38,873 nt of DNA from DBFJGL01 sp048394785 (lineage in GTDB: Bacteria > Bacillota > Clostridia > Christensenellales > CAG-917), in NCBI GenBank assembly GCA_048394785.1, contig DBFJGL010000013.1, positions 1 to 38,873 on the forward strand, read 5' to 3'. Under the pieces are notes generated by a model. The model saw nothing but the letters and a program-made list of their open reading frames with translations. It had not been told where the DNA came from and searched no databases. Position 1 is the stretch's first letter; each line of letters opens with the position of its first letter. Made by a program: the position numbers and the translations under genes. Positions 1 through 7,686 of this stretch are shown here, one piece after another.

Positions 1-2
1 AT

Positions 3-1418
3 ATGAAAAAGTATGATGTTTGTATTGTCGGCGCAGGTCCCGCAGGTATTTTTACCGCAATCGAGTTGATAAGACAAGGCTCCGACAAGAGTATTGTGAT
101 TGTGGAAAAAGGTCAGCCCATCGAGCGCAGAGCGTGCCCAAAAAAGGGCGGAGCGTGCAAAAACTGCAAGCCTTATTGTCATATAACGACGGGCTTTTCG
201 GGCGCAGGCGCGTTCTCGGACGGTAAGCTTTCGCTGTCTTACGAAGTGGGCGGAGAACTGCCGCAGTTAATCGGCGCGGAAAAGGCGCAGGAGCTCATAG
301 ATTATACCGATAAAATTTATCTCGGTTTCGGCGCGGACGAACATATCGAAGGTCTCGGCAACGAGGAGAAGGTAAAAGAAATTCGTAAAAAGGCGATACG
401 CGCAGGACTGAAACTCGTGGACTGTCCCATTCGTCATATGGGTACCGAGAAGGCGCAGAACATTTATCTCGCGATAGAGAATTATCTGCGCGACAACGGC
501 GTGGAAATGCTGTTCGGTATGCAGTGCAGTAACATAATTTTGGAAGACAACGTCTGCAAGGGCGTTTATATCGAAAATCACAAAGGCGATAAAAAGGACG
601 AAATATTCGCCGATACGACCATCATCGCAACGGGCCGCCGCGGCGCGGAGTGGCTGGAAAAAATGTGCGCTCAGCATAACATCGCCCACGCTCCCGGAGT
701 TGTTGATATAGGCGTAAGAGTAGAGGTCAGAAACGAGGTTATGGAGGAAATCAACAGCGTGCTGTACGAGTCCAAACTCATCGGTTATCCTGCGCCTTTC
801 AAAAACAAAGTCAGAATTTTCTGTCAGAACCCCGGCGGTTTCGTGTCGCAGGAAAACTACGATAACGACCTCGCGGTGGTCAACGGTCACAGCTATAAGG
901 AACTGAAAAGCGAAAATACCAACCTTGCGATTTTGAGTTCGCACTCCTTTACCGAGCCTTTCAATCAGCCTATCGAGTATGCGCAGAAAGTGGGCGAACT
1001 CACCAATATGCTCGGCGCGGGCAAGATACTTGTGCAGAGATACGGCGATATTCTGGACGGCAAACGCACTTGGCAGAAAGAACTCAGTATGTCCAACGTG
1101 CGCCCGACGTTGAAGGACGCGGTTGCAGGGGATATAACCGCCGCAATGCCTTATCGCGCAATGACGAATATCATCAATTTCATTCAGGCTGTCGACCAGG
1201 TTGTGCCCGGTTTTGCGGGATACGAAACGCTGCTTTATTCGCCCGAACTCAAATTTTACAGTAACAAAATCAAGATGGACAGCGACCTCAATACGTCGAT
1301 TAAAGGCTTGCACTGTCTCGGCGACAGCAGCGGCTGGACGCGCGGTCTTATGATGGCGTCTGTGATGGGCGTGCTTATGGCGAGAAATATGCTTGACGCG
1401 GAAAAGAAGAATAAGTGA
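3..1418 (+). CDS. FAD-dependent dehydrogenase (NAD(P)/FAD oxidoreductase, COG2509 type)
   Basis: This is a soluble flavoprotein of the family annotated in Clostridia as 'FAD-dependent dehydrogenase'; its physiological substrate is not known. The N-terminus carries a Rossmann dinucleotide-binding motif (G10-x-G12-x-x-G15) after a short beta strand. A Cys cluster at C45, C52, C55 and C59 follows and is typical of this family. Near the C-terminus a LGDSSGWTRG stretch matches the second FAD contact seen in such enzymes. The 471-residue length is normal. The ATG at position 3 fits the family N-terminus, but its ribosome binding site lies outside the window, so the start cannot be fully checked. 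A strong hairpin terminator follows the stop by about 50 bases, so this is the last gene of its transcript. The family call is secure; the reaction is not. Confidence 0.85.
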   Translation: MKKYDVCIVGAGPAGIFTAIELIRQGSDKSIVIVEKGQPIERRACPKKGGACKNCKPYCHITTGFSGAGAFSDGKLSLSYEVGGELPQLIGAEKAQELIDYTDKIYLGFGADEHIEGLGNEEKVKEIRKKAIRAGLKLVDCPIRHMGTEKAQNIYLAIENYLRDNGVEMLFGMQCSNIILEDNVCKGVYIENHKGDKKDEIFADTTIIATGRRGAEWLEKMCAQHNIAHAPGVVDIGVRVEVRNEVMEEINSVLYESKLIGYPAPFKNKVRIFCQNPGGFVSQENYDNDLAVVNGHSYKELKSENTNLAILSSHSFTEPFNQPIEYAQKVGELTNMLGAGKILVQRYGDILDGKRTWQKELSMSNVRPTLKDAVAGDITAAMPYRAMTNIINFIQAVDQVVPGFAGYETLLYSPELKFYSNKIKMDSDLNTSIKGLHCLGDSSGWTRGLMMASVMGVLMARNMLDAEKKNK

Positions 1419-1470
1419 CAGAAAATTGCGAATAAACAAGTAAGTGCCGAAAATAATGTTAAGCACGGTT

Positions 1471-1496
1471 AAAACGGAGGTTTAAGCCTCCGTTTT
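1471..1496 (+). terminator. Rho-independent terminator after the FAD dehydrogenase
   Basis: A perfect 10-bp stem (AAAACGGAGG / CCTCCGTTTT) encloses a six-base loop and ends in four T residues. Its A-rich 5' arm would also let it work on the minus strand, where it would stop transcription coming from the tRNA-Gly gene. Confidence 0.8.
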
Positions 1497-1665
1497 GCAT
1501 TTGCAGAAAGCGTTATGCAACGCTGAAACAGTTAGGCGGTTGTGTTTAAGGAAACGTTTCGAATGCTTTTGACCGCTAAATAATTAAATGCGCATAAGCT
1601 GATATATGAATGAGCAATCGCATTTGAAAAAATAAAAAATCGGAACGCATTTCGGCGTCCCGACG

Positions 1666-1739
1666 TGGAGCGAGCGATGGGAATCGAACCCACAACCGCA
1701 GCTTGGGAAGCTGCTGTTTTACCACTAAACTACGCTCGC
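1666..1739 (-). tRNA. tRNA-Gly, anticodon CCC
   Basis: Read on the minus strand this is a full cloverleaf of 71 nt plus an encoded CCA (plus-strand TGG at 1666-1668). The acceptor stem GCGAGCG/CGCTCGC is perfect (1733-1739 with 1670-1676), and the discriminator base is U, as in bacterial glycine tRNAs. The anticodon stem is GCAGC/GCTGC around the loop TTCCCAA, which puts CCC at plus-strand 1705-1707, so it reads GGG. The T-arm has the expected GTTCGATTCC core. It stands alone, with no other tRNA in the window. Confidence 0.96.
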
Positions 1740-1751
1740 AAAGTATTATAT

Positions 1752-1779
1752 AGTTTAGCACACACGGTGTTTTTGTCAA
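1752..1779 (-). promoter_or_regulatory. Probable promoter of tRNA-Gly
   Basis: On the minus strand a perfect TTGACA -35 (plus 1774-1779) is followed after 16 bases by TAAACT (plus 1752-1757, 4 of 6 matches to TATAAT). This would start transcription a few bases before the mature 5' end at 1739. A better-looking TATAAT lies 7 bases closer to the gene, but it is 23 bases from the -35 and would start transcription inside the tRNA. Confidence 0.5.
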
Positions 1780-1838
1780 GAAAATATTTATATTATAAAA
1801 GCTGTATTTCTGTGTATTTGGTTATCGTCGCCTGTTTA

Positions 1839-2490
1839 GGGGATTGCCGCGCTTCGCCTGCGGCTACGCTCGCAATGACAGGGGGTGCAGTTAGTGGGGT
1901 GTGCGTTTCTATTTAGGGGATTGCTTCGTCGCAGCTTCGTTGCTCCTTGCAATGACACTATATTCAAAGTGCTATGCAGTTGCTCGCAATGACAGCTCGA
2001 AAATTGTTTCGCTCGCATTATTGTGACAGTTGTCACAATGCAACTCGCTCCTGAAATTTTCTCGCCTTCCGCGTGCGTTATGTTGCGCGCATTGCGTTAC
2101 ATGCTTAATCGCATGCGGGGTGCAGTGTATGGGGTGTATTCCTATACATATGGGATTGCCGCGCTTCGCCTGCGGCTACGCTCGCAATGACAGGACGGTT
2201 GAGTATAAGTTGTCGTCGTCTGTTTAGGGGATTGCTTCGTCGTTTTCGCAAGCTCAAACTTCTCGCAATGACACAGTAATATAAGATTGTTAATCGGATA
2301 AATAAAACGCAATGGTATCGCATTCTAACGTGTCACTGCGAATGGAACGAACGCAGTGAGTGAAATGTGGCAATCCCCTATGTAGAGGAGTGTGCCAAAC
2401 GGTGTCACTGCGAAGAGCGAAGCGACGTGGCAGTCCCACGAGCAAAGCGAGAGGTCTGCTATCAAAGCGAGGCGCGGCAGTCCTCAAAAA
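1839..2490. repeat. Cluster of short interspersed repeats (family A), first array
   Basis: This non-coding stretch holds about seven copies of a 40-50 bp element. Each begins GGGGATTGC and ends CGCAATGACA, with a variable centre rich in CTTCG and GCTACG. Forward copies lie at 1839-1880, 1916-1957, 2152-2192 and 2227-2273. Inverted copies lie at 2331-2380 and 2402-2437, and a decayed inverted end at about 2461-2485. Flanks are shared too: GTATAAGTTRTCG before 2227, and GTGCGTTTCTATTTA before 1916. The same element forms a second array at 27937-28795. From memory, similar elements (TCATTGCGAGGAGCGAAG type) occur in many unrelated bacteria. The copies read as short peptides in several frames, but there are no start signals and no gene-like codon use, so I call no genes here. 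Confidence 0.85.
1995..2120 (+). repeat. Family B repeat element, copy 1
   Basis: This element of about 125 bp recurs at 28031-28155 and 28309-28432. It starts GCTCGAAAATTG and contains a perfect 8-bp hairpin (ATTGTGAC, loop AGTT, GTCACAAT; 2020-2039). It continues CTCGCTCCTGAAATTTTCTCGCC and ends in a second inverted repeat (CCGCGTGCG ... CGCATGCGG). It directly abuts the CGCAATGACA end of a family A element. No open reading frame is shared by the copies, so it is best seen as a non-autonomous, structured repeat. Confidence 0.75.
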
Positions 2491-2622
2491 AGAAGAGGAA
2501 GTTTTATTCAATGGCTACTTGTAATGGTATTCCGTTTATTTGATTGATTGCGACAAAAGTTGGAGTGCGGTGAAAAATTTGTGTTTGTTTCGATATTGAG
2601 AAGAATTGCAGGCTTAAATCGG

Positions 2623-2651
2623 TTGATTTTTCGGGGCGGCTACTATATAAT
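2623..2651 (+). promoter_or_regulatory. Sigma-A type promoter for ileS
   Basis: TTGATT (2623-2628) and a perfect TATAAT (2646-2651) are separated by 17 bases. Transcription would begin near 2658 and leave an ileS leader of about 108 bases. The leader contains a small GCCGG/CCGGC hairpin at about 2732-2750. I see none of the conserved T-box elements often found before ileS in Firmicutes. Confidence 0.65.
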
Positions 2652-2765
2652 CTTGATAATTATATTATAAATATAAGAAAACCATAAATAACACAAAATA
2701 ATGCGCTTACGGCGCGGTGAAGAATATAATACGCCGGCAGACGTACCGGCAGAAGAAGGCAGACT

Positions 2766-5700
2766 ATGTATAAACCCGTAGACACCAATTTGAATTTTGT
2801 TGAAAGAGAGGAGGAAATCCTCCGTTTCTGGAAAGAAAACGACATCTTTGAAAAGAGCGTCAGAATGAACGAAGGCAAGCCCGAGTTCAGTTTTTACGAC
2901 GGTCCTCCCACCGCAAACGGCAAACCTCACATCGGTCACATTCTCACGCGTGTTATGAAGGATATAATTCCGCGTTACAAGACGATGAAAGGCTATCACG
3001 TTTTGAGAAAGGCGGGCTGGGACACGCACGGACTGCCCGTAGAACTCGAAGTGGAAAAGCAGCTCGGCATCGACGGTAAGCAGGAAATCGAAAAGTACGG
3101 CATCGAACCCTTTATCAAACAGTGCAAACAGTCCGTTTGGAAATATAAGGGCGAGTGGGAAAGAATGTCCGACCGCATAGGATATTGGGCGGATATGAAA
3201 GAACCGTATATTACTTACGACGACAACTACATCGAGTCGGTGTGGTGGGCGATAAAGAGTATGGCGGACAAAGGTCTGCTTTATAAGGGATATAAAATCG
3301 TGCCTTATTGCCCCCGTTGCGGAACGGCGCTCAGTTCGCACGAAGTCGCGCAAGGGTACAAGGACGTCGAGGAAACCTCGGTGTTTATCAAATTCCGTTT
3401 GAAGGGCGAGAAAAACGTATATTTCCTTGCCTGGACGACCACGCCTTGGACGCTTCCGAGCAACGTCGCGCTCTGTATGAACGGCAAAGAGGATTACACC
3501 AAAATCCGCGTCGGCGACGAGTTCTATATTATGGCGGACGCGCTTATAAGTTCTCTGTTCAAAGAGGACGAATATGAGAAAATCGAAACCAAGAATGGCA
3601 AAGATTACGAATACGTCGAGTATGAACCGCTGTTCGATTACGACACCGGCGCGAAGGAAAAGGCGTATTACGTCACCTGCGACGGTTACGTAACGCTCAC
3701 CGACGGCACGGGCGTCGTGCATATCGCGCCTGCGTTCGGCGAGGACGACAGCAACGTCGGCAAACGCTACGGTCTGCCCTTTGTGCAGATGGTGGACGAG
3801 AGAGGACGTTTCAGAGAAAACGCGCCTGACCTCAACGGAGTTTTTGCAAAAGACGCGGATAAAATTATCATAAAGAAGCTTGCGGAAGACAAAAAACTGT
3901 TCAAGGAAATGCAGTTTACGCACAGCTATCCCTATTGCTGGCGCTGCGACACGCCATTGCTCTATTACGCGAGAAGCACCTGGTTTATCAAGATGACCGA
4001 AGTGCGCGACAGATTGCTTGCGTCCAACGCGTCGGTGAATTGGATGCCCCCGTCCATCGGTACGGGCAGAATGGGCAACTTCCTCGAAAACGTCATCGAT
4101 TGGGGTATTTCGAGAGAGCGTTACTGGGGCACGCCTCTGCCCATTTGGGTATGCGAGAAGTGCGGCAAAATTCACGTCGTCGGTTCGCGCGAAGAACTGA
4201 GAGAAAAGGGCGGGCTTAAAGAGGATATAGAATTGCACCGTCCCTATATAGACGAAGTGGAGTTCGACTGCGAGTGCGGCGGTAAGATGCGCCGTACGCC
4301 CGAAGTGCTCGACTGCTGGTTTGACAGCGGTTCTATGCCCTTTGCGCAGTGGCATTATCCCTTTGAAAACAAAGAAACTTTCAACAAGGTTTTCCCCGCG
4401 GATTTCATAAGCGAAGCGGTTGACCAGACGAGAGGGTGGTTCTACACCTTGCTTGCGGTGTCGACGGTGCTGTTCGACTGCGCGCCGTTTAAGAACTGCA
4501 TAGTGCTCGGTCACGTCAACGACAAGGACGGCGTCAAAATGTCCAAGCACAAGGGCAACGTCGTAGACCCGTGGACGGTGCTCGATAAGCAGGGTGCGGA
4601 CGCTACGAGATGGTATTTCTACACCACTTCGTCGCCGTGGCTCCCGTCGCGTTTCTCGGCGGAAAACGTCAGCGAAGCGCAGCGTAAGTTTATGGGTACG
4701 CTTTGGAATACCTACGCTTTCTACGTTCTGTATGCCGAGATTGACGGTTTCAATCCTGCGGAACACGACCTTGCCAAATGCAAACTCAACGTAATGGACA
4801 GATGGGTGCTTGCCGCGCTCAACGGTTTGATTAAGACGGTCGACGAGGGACTCGAAGCATACAAAATAACCGAAACTTCGCGTGCGATAGGCGAGTTTGT
4901 GGACAACCTCAGCAATTGGTACGTGCGCCGTTCGCGCGAACGCTTCTGGGGTTCGGATATGAGCGAGAGCAAAGAAGCGGCGTATATGACGCTGTATACC
5001 GTGCTCGTCACGCTGTCCAAACTGCTTGCGCCGTACACGCCGTTTATGGCGGAGAGCATTTATCAGAACCTCGTGACTCCTTTCTATAAGGACGAGCCCG
5101 AAAGCGTGCATATGTGCGAGTTCCCCAAACACAACGAAGAACTTGCGGACAAGATGTTGGAGAGGGGTATGCAGGACGTGCTTAAACTTGTCGTTCTCGG
5201 CAGAGCCGCGAGAAACAAAGCCAACATCAAGAACCGTCAGCCTTTGCAAAGGTTGATATATAACGGTCGTTTCGAACTGTCCGACGCGCTCAAAGAACTC
5301 GTGGAGGACGAGCTCAACGTCAAGAACATCGAGCTGACCGACGCGGACGACGACTTTATCAGCTATGAGCTTAAACCGCAGTTGAAAACGCTCGGTCCCA
5401 AGTACGGAGCTTTGCTCAACTCCATACGCGAACTTTTGCGCGACAGAGCGAAAGAAATCGTGGAAACGGTGAAAAAAGGCGAACTTTTCCGTCATCAGCT
5501 CGGAGAAAAGCTTATCGAACTCGCAGAGGAAGACGTGCTGATCAATGTGAAAAACAAGGAAGGTTTCTCCTCTGAAAGCGACGGCGAAACGACTGTCGTT
5601 CTCGATACCGAGCTCAACGCCGATCTCATTTGCGAAGGAGTTGAACGCGAAATCGTAAGCAAAGTGCAGACTATGAGAAAGGAAGCCGGCTTCGAAGTCA

Positions 5701-5873
5701 CCGACCATATAGCAATCGGCTATCAGGCGGAGGGTATAGCGGAGCAAGTGCTCAACAGCGCGTCGTTTATGAAAGACGTGCTTTGCGACGGCATCTCGGG
5801 TACGCTCGACGGCTTTGTGAAAGAATGGGATATAAACGGCGACAAAGTAGTAATATCTGTCAAAAAGCTGTGA
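2766..5873 (+). CDS. ileS: Isoleucyl-tRNA synthetase
   Basis: This enzyme charges tRNA-Ile with isoleucine in the cytoplasm. The class I signatures are clear: HIGH at residues 55-58 within GPPTANGKPHIGH, and a KMSKH version of the KMSKS loop at about residue 591. The CP1 editing domain is present (TTTPWTLPSN near 223, HIAPAFGEDD near 318). A Cys motif YCPRCG occurs near residue 184. The tRNA-binding helical domain (NWYVRRSRERFW) is typical. At 1035 residues it is the long, eukaryote-like form common in Clostridia, not the roughly 930-residue E. coli type. The start is supported by the family N-terminus, with a modest AGAAGG ribosome binding site. It has its own promoter upstream. Codon use avoids TTA, CTA and TCA so strongly that the aligned antisense frame is also open throughout. 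Confidence 0.97.
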   Translation: MYKPVDTNLNFVEREEEILRFWKENDIFEKSVRMNEGKPEFSFYDGPPTANGKPHIGHILTRVMKDIIPRYKTMKGYHVLRKAGWDTHGLPVELEVEKQLGIDGKQEIEKYGIEPFIKQCKQSVWKYKGEWERMSDRIGYWADMKEPYITYDDNYIESVWWAIKSMADKGLLYKGYKIVPYCPRCGTALSSHEVAQGYKDVEETSVFIKFRLKGEKNVYFLAWTTTPWTLPSNVALCMNGKEDYTKIRVGDEFYIMADALISSLFKEDEYEKIETKNGKDYEYVEYEPLFDYDTGAKEKAYYVTCDGYVTLTDGTGVVHIAPAFGEDDSNVGKRYGLPFVQMVDERGRFRENAPDLNGVFAKDADKIIIKKLAEDKKLFKEMQFTHSYPYCWRCDTPLLYYARSTWFIKMTEVRDRLLASNASVNWMPPSIGTGRMGNFLENVIDWGISRERYWGTPLPIWVCEKCGKIHVVGSREELREKGGLKEDIELHRPYIDEVEFDCECGGKMRRTPEVLDCWFDSGSMPFAQWHYPFENKETFNKVFPADFISEAVDQTRGWFYTLLAVSTVLFDCAPFKNCIVLGHVNDKDGVKMSKHKGNVVDPWTVLDKQGADATRWYFYTTSSPWLPSRFSAENVSEAQRKFMGTLWNTYAFYVLYAEIDGFNPAEHDLAKCKLNVMDRWVLAALNGLIKTVDEGLEAYKITETSRAIGEFVDNLSNWYVRRSRERFWGSDMSESKEAAYMTLYTVLVTLSKLLAPYTPFMAESIYQNLVTPFYKDEPESVHMCEFPKHNEELADKMLERGMQDVLKLVVLGRAARNKANIKNRQPLQRLIYNGRFELSDALKELVEDELNVKNIELTDADDDFISYELKPQLKTLGPKYGALLNSIRELLRDRAKEIVETVKKGELFRHQLGEKLIELAEEDVLINVKNKEGFSSESDGETTVVLDTELNADLICEGVEREIVSKVQTMRKEAGFEVTDHIAIGYQAEGIAEQVLNSASFMKDVLCDGISGTLDGFVKEWDINGDKVVISVKKL

Positions 5874-5898
5874 TTATAAGAAGATAATTAAAGATAAA

Positions 5899-5935
5899 CC
5901 GCCGATTTGAGAATGTTTATATTTTCAAGCGGCGG
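5899..5935 (+). other. Imperfect hairpin between ileS and the methyltransferase
   Basis: CCGCCG and CGGCGG form a six-pair GC stem that extends, with mismatches and wobble pairs, through TTTGAGAA/TTTTCAA around an AT-rich loop. No T-run follows on either strand, so it is not a standard terminator. It may be an mRNA processing or stability element. Confidence 0.35.
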
Positions 5936-6010
5936 ATACAAAGGATAGAAGATAAGACAAACTGTATTCGTATGGTAAGCCGTACGATAACGAGCAGCGG
6001 CACTGAGAGT

Positions 6011-6958
6011 ATGAAAATCGCACCCGATTGGACCGAATATGAAGTGATTGCCACAGGCGACGGCGAAAAGCTGGAACGCTGGGGGCGGTTTACTTTACTG
6101 CGCCCCGACCCGCAGGTAATATGGCACGCCGCAAAGCCTTTGAGAAATTACGAAGGAACGGACGCCGTTTACGAGCGCAGCTCATCGGGCGGCGGTTCGT
6201 GGCAGTTCAACCGCCGCGTTCCCGATAATTTCAACATAAGCTGGCGCGACTTGACTTTCAAGCTCAAACTTATGGGGTTTAAGCATACGGGATTATTCCC
6301 CGAGCAGGCGGTGAATTGGGACAGAATGTCGTCAATAATCGCAAACGCGTCTGCAAACGGCTGCGGCAGCTGCGCAGACGGCGTCCGCAACGAAAAAGAA
6401 GGGTGTGCAAAAGAATGCGGCGCAGACGTAAAAATGCGCTCGGAGAATAAGCCAAACATTCTCAATCTGTTCGGATATACGGGAGCCGCGAGCGTTGCGT
6501 GTCTTAAAGCGGGCGCAAACGTGTGTCACGTGGACGGCGCGAAGGCAATGGTGGAGCGCGCGGGCGAGAACGTGAGGTTGAGCGGTATGGACGGCGACGG
6601 TATGCGATATATCGTAGACGACTGTTTCAAGTTTTGCAAGCGCGAACTCAAACGCGGCAGACGCTACGACGCGATTATATTGGACCCTCCGAGTTTCGGC
6701 AGAGGTCCGAACGGCGAAAAATGGAAGATCGAGGAGGGCATATCCGAACTTTGCGAACTTGTAGCCGCGCTTCTTTGCGACAATCCGCTGTTTGTGTGCC
6801 TCAACAGTTATACCACGGGTTTACAGCCCGGAGTGATGGCTAATATACTCAGAATCGCGCTCGGTTCGGGCGCAAACATAGATTCCGACGAAATCGGACT
6901 CTCGACAAAAGAGGGGTTGGTGCTGCCGCAGGGCTGCACCGCCTTTGCGACATTTTGA
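6011..6958 (+). CDS. Class I SAM-dependent methyltransferase (RlmI/COG1092-like) with Cys-rich insert
   Basis: This is a predicted RNA methyltransferase of the type that modifies 23S rRNA cytosines; the exact target is not deducible here. The SAM site begins NLFGYTGAASVACLKAGA near residue 150, followed by the acidic HVDGAKAMV strand. The catalytic-type motif DPPSFGRGPNG starts at D225. I prefer the ATG at 6011, which has GAGAG just upstream and matches the family N-terminus (MKIAPDWTEYEVI); the ATG at 5972 has no ribosome binding site. An insertion of about 25 residues sits between the N-terminal part and motif I. It holds four cysteines (C118, C121, C132, C136) in a CxxC...CxxxC layout that I do not remember from this family. 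The next gene starts two bases after the stop. Confidence 0.85.
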   Translation: MKIAPDWTEYEVIATGDGEKLERWGRFTLLRPDPQVIWHAAKPLRNYEGTDAVYERSSSGGGSWQFNRRVPDNFNISWRDLTFKLKLMGFKHTGLFPEQAVNWDRMSSIIANASANGCGSCADGVRNEKEGCAKECGADVKMRSENKPNILNLFGYTGAASVACLKAGANVCHVDGAKAMVERAGENVRLSGMDGDGMRYIVDDCFKFCKRELKRGRRYDAIILDPPSFGRGPNGEKWKIEEGISELCELVAALLCDNPLFVCLNSYTTGLQPGVMANILRIALGSGANIDSDEIGLSTKEGLVLPQGCTAFATF

Positions 6959-6960
6959 TT

Positions 6961-7677
6961 ATGATAACGTATAAGGATTTGAACATTCTCTATGAGGACA
7001 ATCATTTGCTGGTGGTGGTAAAGCCGGCGAATATCCCCGTGCAGGAGGACGCCTCCGGCGACGTCGATATGCTTAACCTTTTGAAGCAGTATCTTGTGGA
7101 CAAGTACGACAAGAAGGGCGAGGCGTATCTCGGACTCGTACACCGTCTCGACAGACCCACGGGCGGCGTTATGGTGTTTGCCAAAACCTCTAAGGCGGCG
7201 GCGCGCCTGTCCGAGGCGATACGCGAAGGCGAGGTGGAAAAGAAATATCTCACCGTCGTGCACGGAGTGCCCCGCAATAAGGCGGATAAACTTATATGCC
7301 ATCTTAAAAAATTCCCCGACAGCAATACGGTGAAAATTGTGCCCGCGCTCACGGAGGGCGCGAAGTATGCCGAGCTCGACTACAAACTTTTGCAGTCCAA
7401 GGGCGCCTACAGTCTGCTGTCGGTAAACCTCGTTACGGGAAGGGGACATCAGATACGCGTGCAGATGGCAGGTATGGGACACCCCATTCTCGGCGATATG
7501 CGTTACGGCAATGCGGAAAGACTCAAACTCCCGCTATCGCTGTGGGCGTCCGAACTTCGGTTCGCCCATCCGGTCAGCGGCAAACAAATGACTTTCAGGG
7601 TTTATCCTCCCGAGGTAGCGCCCTGGACGTCTTTCGACATCGACACGTTTTTGAACGTAACAATCAAGAATAACTGA
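6961..7677 (+). CDS. RluA-family pseudouridine synthase
   Basis: This enzyme isomerises uridine to pseudouridine in an RNA, probably 23S rRNA or tRNA; the target base cannot be assigned from sequence. The catalytic signature HRLDRPTGG is present, with the nucleophile Asp at residue 64. The opening YEDNHLLVVVKPANIPVQ and the later GRGHQIRVQ are standard family landmarks. There is no N-terminal S4 domain, so it belongs to the short single-domain forms of about 240 residues. The ATG at 6961 is preferred over an in-frame TTG at 6955 that would overlap the upstream stop. There is no clear ribosome binding site, so translation is probably coupled to the upstream methyltransferase. The pairing of two RNA-modifying enzymes suggests a shared operon. 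Confidence 0.88.
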   Translation: MITYKDLNILYEDNHLLVVVKPANIPVQEDASGDVDMLNLLKQYLVDKYDKKGEAYLGLVHRLDRPTGGVMVFAKTSKAAARLSEAIREGEVEKKYLTVVHGVPRNKADKLICHLKKFPDSNTVKIVPALTEGAKYAELDYKLLQSKGAYSLLSVNLVTGRGHQIRVQMAGMGHPILGDMRYGNAERLKLPLSLWASELRFAHPVSGKQMTFRVYPPEVAPWTSFDIDTFLNVTIKNN

Positions 7678-7686
7678 GGCAGAAAA

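Noticed and set aside
1836..2323. Short minus-strand open frames with CHCE- and VIARS-like peptides
   Set aside because: They are translations of the family A repeats, which yield similar spurious peptides in many genomes.
1839..2490. CRISPR array
   Set aside because: Copies vary in the middle, lie in both orientations at irregular distances and have no unique spacers of constant length; no cas genes are near.
2652..2765. T-box riboswitch before ileS
   Set aside because: The leader is only about 108 bases, and neither the T-box sequence (TGGNACCGCG type) nor an antiterminator pair is visible.
2643..5747. A very long open frame (about 1,034 codons) on the minus strand over ileS
   Set aside because: It is the exact antisense of a certain ileS with aligned codons, has no ribosome binding site and no family features. 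Codon bias in ileS explains it.
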